42,715 nucleotides of DNA from a gamma proteobacterium symbiont of Taylorina sp. (GTDB lineage Bacteria; Pseudomonadota; Gammaproteobacteria; GRL18), in NCBI GenBank assembly GCA_025655455.1, contig JAHXIV010000018.1:1-42715 (forward strand), written 5' to 3'. Under the pieces are notes generated by a model. It was not told the DNA's origin. It was given only the letters and a program-made list of their open reading frames with translations, and searched no databases. Positions 1 to 7,827 of the stretch are shown here, one piece after another (the stretch's first letter is position 1; every line of letters begins with the position of its first letter). Both the position numbers and the translations under genes were made by a program.

Positions 1-19
1 ATACAATAAATCCATCATC

Positions 20-80
20 CGCATAAATTTATATATTACCATCCCAACCTCAAAATTGTGCACAAAATTAAATTTATGCG
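20..80. repeat. 12-bp perfect inverted repeat
   Basis: The arms are CGCATAAATTTA (20-31) and TAAATTTATGCG (69-80), a perfect 12-bp match with a 37-base loop. The right arm runs directly into the GTAGGGCGG repeat at 80. It may be the end of a small palindromic element; no transposase is near. Confidence 0.5.
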
Positions 81-109
81 TAGGGCGGAATAGCGCAGCG
101 TTTTCCGCC
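80..109. repeat. Dispersed palindromic repeat, family A, copy 1
   Basis: A 30-bp unit that begins GTAGGGCGGAATAGCG and ends GTTTTCCGCC. The ends GGCGGAA and TTCCGCC form a 7-bp stem. Copies with small changes occur at 5593-5622, 8398-8427 and 9023-9052, always between genes. The look is REP-like (repetitive extragenic palindrome); the mobilising enzyme is not in this window. Confidence 0.75.
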
Positions 110-230
110 ATCAAGCCACACGCACGAAACCAAATATCAAAATAATACAAGCATCAGACAACAGCACATACATCAAATGTCGAACATATCAAATGTCGGA
201 TAATACATTGCAGGTAAATGTCGGATTACG
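108..230. repeat. Dispersed ~124-bp repeat, family B, copy 1
   Basis: Starts CCATCAAGCCACACGCACG and ends GTAAATGTCGGATTACG. A near-identical copy lies at 407-531, and a copy missing its last third lies at 9051-9139. In copies 1 and 3 it directly follows a family A repeat, so A and B probably travel as one composite unit. Confidence 0.75.
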
Positions 231-264
231 GTAAATGTCGGATTACGGTAAACGTCGGATTACG
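214..264. repeat. 17-bp tandem repeat, three units
   Basis: Three head-to-tail units of GTAAATGTCGGATTACG at 214-230, 231-247 and 248-264; the third has AACG in place of AATG. A single unit ends the second family B copy at 515-531. GTCGGATTAC is also the left end of the family C repeats. Confidence 0.85.
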
Positions 265-310
265 CTTCGCTTATCCAACCTACGGTTTCATATCCGCCTT
301 ACAGGCCTTA
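254..310. repeat. Dispersed repeat, family C, copy 1
   Basis: Starts GTCGGATTACGCTTCGCTTA, continues TCCAACCTACGGTTTCATA and ends TCCGCCTTACAGGCC. On the opposite strand it reads GTAGGTTGGATAAGCGAAGC, an imperfect palindrome (TTGGAT / ATCCGA). The second copy, at 8463-8539, interrupts the end of a toxin gene. Confidence 0.7.
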
Positions 311-373
311 ATATTTGACAATTTCATATCCGCCTTACAGGCCTTACGGTTTTATATCCGCCTTACAGGCCTT
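286..373. repeat. 24-25-bp unit repeated three times
   Basis: Units TTTCATATCCGCCTTACAGG plus CCTTA at 286-310 and 322-346, and a 24-base variant starting TTTTATATCC at 350-373. The first unit is the tail of family C copy 1. The array seems to have grown by duplication of that tail. Confidence 0.8.
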
Positions 374-406
374 GAAGCAAAATTCCAAAATCAATTTCAT
401 ACGTAG

Positions 407-531
407 CCATCAAGCCACACGCACGAAACCAAATATCAAAATAATACAAGCATCAGACAAAACAACACATACATCAAGCATCGAACATATCAAATATCAG
501 ATAATACATTTCAGGTAAATGTCGGATTACG
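407..531. repeat. Dispersed ~124-bp repeat, family B, copy 2
   Basis: Near-identical to 108-230, differing by a short indel (ACAAAACAAC for ACAACAGC) and a few substitutions. It ends three bases before the stop codon of the Rhs gene, so the repeat abuts the variable 3' end of that gene. Confidence 0.75.
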
Positions 532-533
532 GG

Positions 534-3500
534 TTAATAAAATTCAAATGGATTATATTGTTTGAAATTGTACAATGAATCCTTAAACCATTGAGTATAT
601 TCAACTTGCTTCTGATGTACTCCTGCTCCAAAATTTCTAATAGGCTCAGATACATTCATAACATGTGTATTCGAAACACCTGTATTTACTCCCCCACCAA
701 GACCAAATGCAGGTTTAACAGAATAGGTATTTTTTGCTGAAGTAGAACCTGCTGGTATATACGTACAAACTGAACTTCCAATACCGTAATATGCTTCAGC
801 ACAAATGGGAATAGCCATTCCAGCAAGATCATCAATACTATTATTACTTGATCCTGCAATTTCAAACCCGATATTTGGAGTTTCAATAGCAACCCCAGCA
901 GTACCTTCTTCTGAAGTATAAAACCCAAACTCAAATAAACCAGTTTCTGTTTTACCAAACAAAAATCCAGCACATCCACCACCGCCTACTGAAGCACCTA
1001 GTGTAGAAGCACTAGCACAAGACCCAATTTGCCTTGTCAAGTACCCAGACGCATCAATCCCCGACACAGGATTCCCCCCCACATAAGCATACCGATTCAA
1101 ACTCTGCGGACTCAAAACCTCCCCATGCAGCGCATCCAGACTCATAAACCGCTTAATCCCTTCCTTATAATACCGCGCCCGCATATAATGCAGCCCATTG
1201 CCATCATCCATCACGCCATGCTTGCCCACATATAAAAACGGATTATGCGTACCACCATCCACCGTCGTCTTCCCATAAGGCGAATAAGCATATTTATCTC
1301 TCACCTCCCCACTATCATCCGTCAAAGCCAGCGTATGCCCGGTGGGATCATAATGATAATAATGAGCATCGCCAGCAGTAGAAATCTGCGAAACCAATCC
1401 CTCAGCATACAAATAATAATTACTCACACTACCAGAATCGTCCGTCTCAGCCACCACATTCGGCAAGCTCGCCAACTGGTCAATCACATAACGTGTCTCA
1501 ACTCCACCCTGAGTCTGACTAATGCGGTTATTATTCAAGTCATAGGCATAACTGCTCAAGGTCGAACCACCCTGGGTAATCGTACTGATATGATCATTAA
1601 TATCAAAATTGTAGATCGTCTGAACACCATTATCCTCTTCAATAATCCGTCCACTGGGATCATGTATATAAGACTTTGTCCCTGCCGTTTGAATACGATT
1701 ATTCTGATCATAAGTCAAAGAACTAATACTCTCTGGCAAAACTGGCTGTAGCGGCAAATCAGCAGTAAGCGCCGTAATATTGCCAGCCCCATCCAGGGTC
1801 ATATTATGACTGCTAATCACCGTATTATCGGCTTGTCGATTCTCCAGCAAAGTTAATCGACCGGCATTATCGTAGTCATAATGCACTTTAGTGCCATTGC
1901 CATAAACAATATCGGTGGTTTGCCCTGCATCATTTTTACTATAGCTGGTTTCATTGCTTAGCCAGTCCGTCATACTTTGCAGACGATCGGCATTATCATA
2001 AACATAGGCAATGCTTTTATTACCCGGATAAATCAGCCCGGTGCGATTACCTGCCTTATCATAGGCATAGTCTATAGTTTTCCCATAATGATCCGTGACA
2101 CTTTTGACCCGGTTGATTTCATCATAAGTATAACTAATACTATTGCCGCCACTGCTTTCAGAGGTGATATTACTATTGGCATCATAGCTATAACTGATCT
2201 GGCGTATGACACTATTATCTGCCGCCTGCTCAGTCATGCTTTTTACCCGATTGAGTGCGTCATAGGTTTTAGTGGTTTTCTCACCCGTTGGAGTGGTTTC
2301 TGTTAAGACATTGCCATTGGCATCATAGCTATAATCCCAATGCTGCCCATTGTGCAAAGTGGTTCTGGTACGGCGATCCAGTGAGTCATAGCTATAAGTC
2401 GTGGTATGCAAATTGGGATCACGAACTGTCAGCAAATTACCATTGCCGTCATAAGTCGATGTAGTCACTCCGCCTTTTGCGTCAGTGAGCGTTATAAGAT
2501 TGCCCACCTGATCATAGGTATAGCGGGTCAATTGATCCCGACTATCGGTATAAGTATCCACCTGACCTGCCGTATTATAATCCCAGTTCTGCTTATTGCC
2601 TTCATCATCCTCGACCTGAGTTTTACGGTTTAAGACATCATAAGTAGTGATGATTTTACGCCCTTCTGCATCAGTCACCGTAGTAACATTGCCATTTTTA
2701 TCATAGCGATAAGTCACGGTCGTTTTATTTAAGGGATTAACCTTGGATTTCACCTGACTGCGTTCAGTATAATGGGTCTGATGACTCTGACTGCGCTCGT
2801 TAGTGACCGTCGCCAGACGTCCCATGGCATCATAGCTATAGCTGCGGCTATGCGGCACACCGCCGACAGTATAACTTTCCTGTGTTTTACGGTTTAGATT
2901 ATCATAACTATAACTGGTGATATTGCCTTTCGGGTCGGTAGTCTGAGTCAGGTTATCACTGGCATCATAAACATAGTCTGTAGTGTAATTAATACTGCCG
3001 CCGTCACTTTCATTACGGCTTAAAATATTACCGGCATTATCATAGGTATAAGTGGTGGTCAGTCCCAGTGCTGAGAGTTCTGTTTTTAAACGACCCAGTT
3101 GTGCCGGGTCAGTTTTATTATAATAGCTCTGTGTGCTGATATGATTATCAGCATCGGTGATAGTGGTGGTATGACCATAGGCATCATAGGCATATTGTGT
3201 GATATAGTCCCGTGCATTCGAGGATTGAGTCATAAAACCCAGCGGATTATCAAACAGTCTGTTAGTATCATGTCCCTCGGCATCAATAATTTTCCGTGCT
3301 TTACCGGTCTCGGTAAAGCTCTGATATTGAGTTGCTGTCGCAACCCCCGGTTGTTTGACAGTGGCAACCGGTGTCAGGTTTTTCTGATTGCTCACTTCTG
3401 TATAAGTGGCTGCAGTGATTCGATCTGCCGCATCGCTAATGGTTTTAGGATTGCTTCTGCCCAGAACCTCATCATAGACTATACTGGTGGTATTATTTTC

Positions 3501-5477
3501 AGGGTCCTGCACTTCAGTGACCAGACCTCGATCGGACAAATATCTCTGACTGTCTGCAACTTTATAGCTCTGTCTGGTGCTAATATCATCACTGCCCGGA
3601 TTTTCACCATAATTTTTCGCATCAACCGTCTGTTCAACACGACTGCGCTCACTATCAAGGATATAAACACGGTTATGGTTTAAGCCATCCACCTGAGGCT
3701 GTGAAATACCGGTGCCCTGCGGGCCATTGGGATAAGCTGTGCCATAAAGAAAATCCGTAATATTACCCACGCCATCGGTTAAGTCATCGATTCTGCCGCT
3801 GGAGTCGTAGGCCAATGTCAACTGCAGCTTATTGGCGGGATCGCTAATCGTAGCCAGACGAAAGCGATCTTCTCCGCTGCTGCCGATATAGGTGTAACGA
3901 TGACTATCGCCACGCACATTGCGTACTGTGCTAATCATACTCACGACATCATTATTATCATAGCTGTATTCAATATAGCGACCAGAAAAATCAGTGACGC
4001 GTTGAATACGACTCGCACCATCTGCGGTGACAATACGGCTGATGCTGTAATTGCGATTATTGGCATCAGCCACACCCGTTAGATAGCCACCAGTATAATT
4101 AAAGCTCAGGGCATTATCTAAACGGTCGGTAATTTTTTGCAGATGTCCTGCATCAACACCGCCGGGATCGGCAAAATAATACAGTCGATTGCCCTGTGTA
4201 TAGAGAATAAAACCACCATTAGCATCGGGATTTTCAATTAACTGGTCAAAGTTGCCGGGATTGAGTGCATACCAGAGTCCATTATCAATATCACGATAGA
4301 AGTTCTGTATATGTCCGTCTTCTCTGGGGCCAATTTCAATTTCCTGCTCAAAACTGTCCAGCAGGAAGTTGGCTTTCATTTCATAGTTAAAACTCCAGCG
4401 TGTCGGCGCACCCACGGTTTCTTTTAATGAATTAAAGGCACGAATCAAGGCAAAGTCAGGGCCTTTGCCGGAAGTGGAAAGATCAGTCTGAGTAAAATGA
4501 TAATTCCCCGTGGCAACATCGACATTTTTAAATAACTGACTGCCGCTGCCGGTTACGGCGGGATTACCGACGCCATTGGAGCGAACCGCAGCATCCAGAC
4601 AGGCCTGTAGAGTACACATTTGTTTATCAGACCAGCTGCCGACCTGGACATCATTATCGGGATCACTATCACCTTGCAAATCAAAAATGCCGACTCTGAT
4701 AAAACGCAGGCCTGGTTTTGCCAGAGAGGTGTTTATGGTATAAAGATTATTGCCTTGGTGGCTTAATTCAATATGACCGCCGGCATCGGTATTGGAGAAC
4801 CAGGTGCCTTGCAGATTGTCAAAATTGAGGAACACGCCCTGCCCTGCTGGTAAGGGAGCGGATAACTGGACTGAGAAGGTGAAGGCTTTATCCGGGTCGG
4901 GATCATTGCTTTCTGTGATTGGGTTTAGAGTGATTGTGGGTTGGGGAGTTTGGGGAGTGCCTGTGCGTACTAGGCGGACAGAATAATTTATAAAAGAATT
5001 TTTACTGACAGGGTACGAGTATCCTCCACCAGAGAGAGGCCATGCAGTATTTGAATACTCACTGACAGCAGATGAAGCTGACCAGTAAGAATTCGAAGGG
5101 GTATTTGGGAAAAATGATATATTAATAGCAGGTGTGTAACATTTTTCTTCAATCAGGCTTTCCAGTTCTAATCGATTAGGCAAACGCCAATTAATGCCTG
5201 TCTGCAGACGTTGCGTTTCTGCGGCCTGCAATGCCAGTTTCCAACTGTAATCCGTTGCATCACCGGAACAATCAGCAGCATCTTGCCCCAGTGAACATTT
5301 TTGCCAGATTAAACCTGTTTCGTTATCAGTAACTTCATTGCCACTGATAGTATAACGGCTATCTGGTGCCGTTGATAAGATATTATTATTGCAAGTTTGG
5401 GCGTGCGATTGTACAGAAATAACCAGCATAAGCATAAAGCCGAGTATGTTATTTTTTATGCTATTCAAACTTCCCAT
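534..5477 (-). CDS. Secreted Rhs/YD-repeat protein with N-terminal DUF1566 domain
   Basis: 1647 residues. Residues 1-26 look like a Sec signal peptide (hydrophobic core, SHA-Q cleavage site). Residues 48-173 are a DUF1566 (Lcl C-terminal-like) domain with the marks TGLIWQK, NWRLPNRLEL, YWSASS and SVRLVRTG. A beta-rich acidic linker follows (DPDPD, DSDPDND), then from about residue 335 an Rhs shell of many YD repeats (YDxxGN / YDxLNR). The conserved Rhs core ends near residue 1475 in a degenerate form (SLDALHG, GGNPVSGIDASG), and 1476-1647 is a separate C-terminal tip rich in Gly, Ser and Thr with no catalytic motif I recognise. Rhs shells enclose toxic C-terminal tips in polymorphic toxin systems; export here seems to be by Sec, because there is no PAAR or VgrG domain. 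Function of the tip is unknown. The start at 5477 gives the signal peptide; its ribosome site is weak. Confidence 0.85.
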   Translation of the reverse strand: MGSLNSIKNNILGFMLMLVISVQSHAQTCNNNILSTAPDSRYTISGNEVTDNETGLIWQKCSLGQDAADCSGDATDYSWKLALQAAETQRLQTGINWRLPNRLELESLIEEKCYTPAINISFFPNTPSNSYWSASSAVSEYSNTAWPLSGGGYSYPVSKNSFINYSVRLVRTGTPQTPQPTITLNPITESNDPDPDKAFTFSVQLSAPLPAGQGVFLNFDNLQGTWFSNTDAGGHIELSHQGNNLYTINTSLAKPGLRFIRVGIFDLQGDSDPDNDVQVGSWSDKQMCTLQACLDAAVRSNGVGNPAVTGSGSQLFKNVDVATGNYHFTQTDLSTSGKGPDFALIRAFNSLKETVGAPTRWSFNYEMKANFLLDSFEQEIEIGPREDGHIQNFYRDIDNGLWYALNPGNFDQLIENPDANGGFILYTQGNRLYYFADPGGVDAGHLQKITDRLDNALSFNYTGGYLTGVADANNRNYSISRIVTADGASRIQRVTDFSGRYIEYSYDNNDVVSMISTVRNVRGDSHRYTYIGSSGEDRFRLATISDPANKLQLTLAYDSSGRIDDLTDGVGNITDFLYGTAYPNGPQGTGISQPQVDGLNHNRVYILDSERSRVEQTVDAKNYGENPGSDDISTRQSYKVADSQRYLSDRGLVTEVQDPENNTTSIVYDEVLGRSNPKTISDAADRITAATYTEVSNQKNLTPVATVKQPGVATATQYQSFTETGKARKIIDAEGHDTNRLFDNPLGFMTQSSNARDYITQYAYDAYGHTTTITDADNHISTQSYYNKTDPAQLGRLKTELSALGLTTTYTYDNAGNILSRNESDGGSINYTTDYVYDASDNLTQTTDPKGNITSYSYDNLNRKTQESYTVGGVPHSRSYSYDAMGRLATVTNERSQSHQTHYTERSQVKSKVNPLNKTTVTYRYDKNGNVTTVTDAEGRKIITTYDVLNRKTQVEDDEGNKQNWDYNTAGQVDTYTDSRDQLTRYTYDQVGNLITLTDAKGGVTTSTYDGNGNLLTVRDPNLHTTTYSYDSLDRRTRTTLHNGQHWDYSYDANGNVLTETTPTGEKTTKTYDALNRVKSMTEQAADNSVIRQISYSYDANSNITSESSGGNSISYTYDEINRVKSVTDHYGKTIDYAYDKAGNRTGLIYPGNKSIAYVYDNADRLQSMTDWLSNETSYSKNDAGQTTDIVYGNGTKVHYDYDNAGRLTLLENRQADNTVISSHNMTLDGAGNITALTADLPLQPVLPESISSLTYDQNNRIQTAGTKSYIHDPSGRIIEEDNGVQTIYNFDINDHISTITQGGSTLSSYAYDLNNNRISQTQGGVETRYVIDQLASLPNVVAETDDSGSVSNYYLYAEGLVSQISTAGDAHYYHYDPTGHTLALTDDSGEVRDKYAYSPYGKTTVDGGTHNPFLYVGKHGVMDDGNGLHYMRARYYKEGIKRFMSLDALHGEVLSPQSLNRYAYVGGNPVSGIDASGYLTRQIGSCASASTLGASVGGGGCAGFLFGKTETGLFEFGFYTSEEGTAGVAIETPNIGFEIAGSSNNSIDDLAGMAIPICAEAYYGIGSSVCTYIPAGSTSAKNTYSVKPAFGLGGGVNTGVSNTHVMNVSEPIRNFGAGVHQKQVEYTQWFKDSLYNFKQYNPFEFY

Positions 5478-5592
5478 TTATTTTGCCTATATATTAAGTT
5501 AAATTTTTTCTATTAATTTTAACAATGTCGGATTACACTCAATAGAAAGTATCCTTGTGTGTATTTTACTTATCTACAATGTTATCTATATC

Positions 5593-5622
5593 GTAGGGTG
5601 GAATAGCGAAGTGTTTTCCACC
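5593..5622. repeat. Dispersed palindromic repeat, family A, copy 2
   Basis: GTAGGGTGGAATAGCGAAGT then GTTTTCCACC. The arms are GGTGGAA/TTCCACC, so both arms changed relative to copy 1 and still pair. This compensation suggests the hairpin matters. It sits between the two DUF1566 genes. Confidence 0.75.
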
Positions 5623-5715
5623 TTTAGGACTTTCCTTTGGCTACTTTTTCAATTCCATGCAATAAATCAAGGACATCCAGCCAAATTGATAAATGTTTTA
5701 TCATCAAAAAACAAA

Positions 5716-6468
5716 TTACTGTCCCGTACGTACTAACCGAACATACGCCCAAATAATATAAGAACTATCGCCCTTATATCCATAATCGGAACGACCACTC
5801 ATAAAATTAATTGCTCGCACATTGTCCGGGGATTGGGCATAAGACGAAGCCGTCCAATAAGTAGAAGACATTGTATTTGGGAAGTAGTCCATATCAATAG
5901 CAGGATCAATCCTATCTAATAATGGCAAAGTAATCAGTTCTTTTCTTAACGGCAGTCGCCAGTCAGTCGCTCCACACAAGCCCTGAGCATTCATTTGCTG
6001 GACATATTTTTCAGTATCGCAATTCACTGTATCAAAACAACCACCCCCATTAGCAGTGCCTGCATTACCTCCATTAGTTGAGGTATCAGCGTTATACCAG
6101 CTATAAGTCCAATCCTTATCCCGCAAGCCCCCATCATCAGTTTTAACTTCCCACACTAAACCCGTGACATTATCCCGCACACAAGACCAGCTGGCCGCTG
6201 AAGCATCCAAATCATTGCCATTACTATCAATTTTGGTATAGGAAAACCCCGCATGACCATCAGAGTCATCATTATGAGTCACATCCCGACCATATTCCGC
6301 ATCCTGTCCGGGAAAACCAGCTTGCGGGCAGGTTAAATTATTCTCAGTCGCATTGGCACACTGAGTAATCCCTGTATCATTTAAAGGCATGGCATAAACA
6401 CAACCTGCCCCCTGTATCAGCAGGAGTATTAAACTAATGGTCAGCATTAATATTGTTTTCATAGTCAT
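5716..6468 (-). CDS. Exported DUF1566-domain protein
   Basis: 250 residues with a Sec signal peptide (about 1-26, ending VYA-M). The rest is a DUF1566 domain related to the legionella collagen-like protein C terminus: TGLVWEVK, DWRLPLRKEL, YFPNT, YWTASS and a final AYVRLVRTG. The same motifs make up the N-terminal domain of the Rhs protein encoded 239 bp downstream on the same strand, so the two genes share a domain, although their DNA is not obviously alike. DUF1566 domains adopt a C-type-lectin-like fold in known members and are used for surface binding; ligand unknown. The start could be either of two ATGs two codons apart (6468 or 6462). No strong ribosome site is visible for either. Confidence 0.8.
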   Translation of the reverse strand: MTMKTILMLTISLILLLIQGAGCVYAMPLNDTGITQCANATENNLTCPQAGFPGQDAEYGRDVTHNDDSDGHAGFSYTKIDSNGNDLDASAASWSCVRDNVTGLVWEVKTDDGGLRDKDWTYSWYNADTSTNGGNAGTANGGGCFDTVNCDTEKYVQQMNAQGLCGATDWRLPLRKELITLPLLDRIDPAIDMDYFPNTMSSTYWTASSYAQSPDNVRAINFMSGRSDYGYKGDSSYIIWAYVRLVRTGQ

Positions 6469-6522
6469 ATCGTTTTAATTCAATTGATTGGTTATCATAG
6501 AGTAGATAGCATTTAATACTTA

Positions 6523-6635
6523 CGACACTAAAATGACACTACAATAATAAAGGGAATTATGACACCAGTTTGACATCAGATCAATATAAAAATTTAATAT
6601 TGCCCTCTTTATCTATGCGGTGTCATTTTGACACC
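6523..6635. promoter_or_regulatory. Cluster of TGACAC sites, probable operator of the RHH regulator
   Basis: CGACAC or TGACA(C/T) occurs at 6523, 6534, 6560 and 6571 as direct repeats. A perfect inverted pair GGTGTCATTTTGACACC (7-bp arms, 3-base gap) lies at 6619-6635. A TTGACA hexamer (6628-6633) inside the inverted pair could be the -35 box of the downstream gene. Arc/MetJ-type ribbon-helix-helix proteins commonly bind such tandem short sites, so this may be autoregulatory and may also affect the divergent DUF1566 gene. Confidence 0.55.
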
Positions 6636-6696
6636 ATTTATTGCTACACAACTTTGCTAATATGGTTAGACAAACAAGGGACAGGGATGTATTAGT

Positions 6697-6969
6697 ATGG
6701 GTATTTCTGATGGTGGTATTCGATTGACACTGCGATTACCGGAAGATTTACGCGATCAATTATTGCTCAGTTCACGGGAAAATATTCGCAGTATGAATAG
6801 TGAGATTATTACCCTCCTTGAACAATCATTAATCAACAGAAAAAAGCCCCATAATCTAAAGGAAGAGCAGGGAAATTATTCAACACAAAAGACAATATCT
6901 GATCAATTCAATCGACTCAAACCTGAACAACAGCAGCTAATCGCTCAATTGATTGGAGAATTGATTTAA
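6697..6969 (+). CDS. Arc-family ribbon-helix-helix DNA-binding protein
   Basis: 90 residues. Residues 8-46 match the Arc-type fold: a beta strand (IRLTLRLPEDL) that would lie in the DNA major groove, then two helices (RDQLLLSSRENIRSMNSEIITLLEQSL). The second half is charged and Gln-rich and may help oligomerise. Such proteins are usually repressors or antitoxins; no toxin gene follows, and the next gene is on the other strand. An AGGG ribosome site lies about 12 bases before the ATG. The TGACAC site cluster directly upstream is the likely target. Confidence 0.7.
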   Translation: MGISDGGIRLTLRLPEDLRDQLLLSSRENIRSMNSEIITLLEQSLINRKKPHNLKEEQGNYSTQKTISDQFNRLKPEQQQLIAQLIGELI

Positions 6970-7004
6970 TACGCGCCTTACGGGTTAATGTATAATAGTC
7001 AAAG

Positions 7005-7281
7005 CTAGGAGAATAGGGCTTTTAAAAGAGGAACGACTGTAACCGCCACGATCAGGACTAACATCCAATGATTAAGTTTTAACTCACCCATTATTTTTGC
7101 TTCTGACTCTTTGATATCTCTTTGTAAGAGTTCTATATCAGATTTAGTTGCCAGCTCTGATTTCTGATTGTTGTTGGGCATTTTTAAAAGCCTTAGCGGT
7201 TGCCTCAGCTTGCTCACCAGGCATTCCTGAATCCATAAGCGTTTTGATAAACTCATGTGTGTCGAAGGTAATAGTCGTCAT
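7005..7281 (-). pseudogene. DUF1640-type membrane-anchored coiled-coil protein, frameshifted
   Basis: From the ATG at 7281 the frame reads MTTITFDTHEFIKTLMDSG, then MPGEQAEATAKAFKNAQQQ, and hits a stop shortly after. One base later, at about 7167, the other frame carries the expected continuation QKSELATKSDIELLQRDIK, a coiled coil, and the C-terminal membrane helix WMLVLIVAVTVVPLLKALF. The span is 277 bases, one more than a multiple of three. Removing one base restores a 91-residue protein of the family pattern: mixed N-terminal helix, coiled coil, tail anchor. An open frame from 7256 exists, but its first 25 residues are out of frame. So this is a broken gene, or a sequencing indel; a programmed shift is possible but I see no classic slippery heptamer. 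Confidence 0.7.
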
Positions 7282-7287
7282 AGTTTT

Positions 7288-7317
7288 AAGATACACCCAA
7301 TGGGTAGACCTTGTCAA
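7288..7317 (-). promoter_or_regulatory. Putative promoter of the DUF1640-type gene
   Basis: On the minus strand TTGACA (7317-7312) and TATCTT (7293-7288) are separated by 18 bases. The ATG at 7281 follows the -10 box by six bases, which would make the message leaderless or nearly so. Sequence match only. Confidence 0.4.
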
Positions 7318-7337
7318 ATCAAAATAATTAGAAAATC

Positions 7338-7370
7338 AAATGAACTATCGGACATCCACAAATTAAACCT
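7338..7370. repeat. 33-bp dispersed repeat, family D, copy 1
   Basis: Starts AAATGAACTATCGGACATCC and ends ACAAATTAAACCT. The second copy is at 8945-8977 with three C/T differences. Both copies lie near toxin-antitoxin genes. Confidence 0.65.
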
Positions 7371-7403
7371 TGGTGTAACACATATCTCAATAAATGGATG
7401 TCC
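7350..7403. repeat. 9-bp inverted repeat
   Basis: GGACATCCA (7350-7358) and TGGATGTCC (7395-7403) with a 36-base loop. The left arm lies inside family D. It may be the boundary of a small mobile remnant. The rest of the 7282-7557 gap holds no gene that I can support. Confidence 0.4.
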
Positions 7404-7509
7404 TTCTCTTACTCTTCTTTTGATTTTTTGCCCCTTAAGGTTATTTTTCAGTTAGATGAAAAGTATGCGTTGTTGTGATTGAATCAAAATTAACTTGATA
7501 TTTCTTCAT

Positions 7510-7532
7510 TATAATATGATAATCATATTATA
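7510..7532. promoter_or_regulatory. 23-bp perfect palindrome, toxin-antitoxin operator
   Basis: A perfect palindrome centred on A7521: its left half is TATAATATGAT and its right half ATCATATTATA. It lies 25 bases before the antitoxin start. The left arm contains TATAAT, a good -10 box, so a bound antitoxin would block transcription. Phd-type antitoxins usually repress their own operons through such palindromes. Confidence 0.7.
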
Positions 7533-7557
7533 TGATTTATTAACTGGAGTTTGATTT

Positions 7558-7827
7558 ATGGATCGAATCACTGTTACACAAGCAGCACGTCAATTTTCAG
7601 ATTTATTAAATAAAGTTCATTATCAAGGTATTAGTGTTGAATTAGAAAGGTCTAATAGAGTAATCGCTATGATTACGCCGGTTCATAGACCTTCAAATCT
7701 AAAAGCAAAGGATTTGAATGCATTTTTTATGAATTTACCCTCATTGGATGATGATATAGACTCATTTTCAAAGGATATGGAGAAAATAGGTCAGGAATAC
7801 CCTTTGGAGATCGATGAGTGGGATTAA
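7558..7827 (+). CDS. Phd/YefM-family antitoxin
   Basis: 89 residues. The N-terminal half fits the Phd/YefM DNA-binding fold: MDRITVTQAARQFSDLLNKV, then ISVELERSNRVIAMITPV, the typical strand pair after the first helix. The acidic C-terminal tail (LDDDIDSFSKDM, EYPLEIDEWD) is the usual toxin-wrapping segment. A GGAG ribosome site lies 10 bases before the ATG, and a perfect palindrome lies just upstream. It overlaps the start of the PIN-domain toxin by ten bases, the coupling usual for an antitoxin-first operon. Expected role: it neutralises the VapC-like RNase and represses the operon. Confidence 0.88.
   Translation: MDRITVTQAARQFSDLLNKVHYQGISVELERSNRVIAMITPVHRPSNLKAKDLNAFFMNLPSLDDDIDSFSKDMEKIGQEYPLEIDEWD

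Larger units (their letters stand above)
1..533. other. Gene-free repeat-filled stretch downstream of the Rhs gene
   Basis: I see no credible gene here on either strand; the short open frames are low-complexity readings through repeats. The stretch is made of an inverted repeat, a copy of the GGCGGAA...TTCCGCC repeat, two copies of a ~124-bp repeat, a 17-bp tandem array and three copies of a 24-25-bp unit, each listed separately. It lies where an immunity gene for the Rhs C-terminal tip would be expected, and none is visible. Confidence 0.7.

Noticed and set aside
1029..3683. Several plus-strand open frames of 68-194 codons across the Rhs gene
   Set aside because: They lie antisense to the YD-repeat coding frame, show no domain and reflect its periodic codon use.
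7255..7455. 66-codon plus-strand frame
   Set aside because: It starts inside the opposite-strand DUF1640-type gene, runs through repeats, and has no domain or ribosome site.
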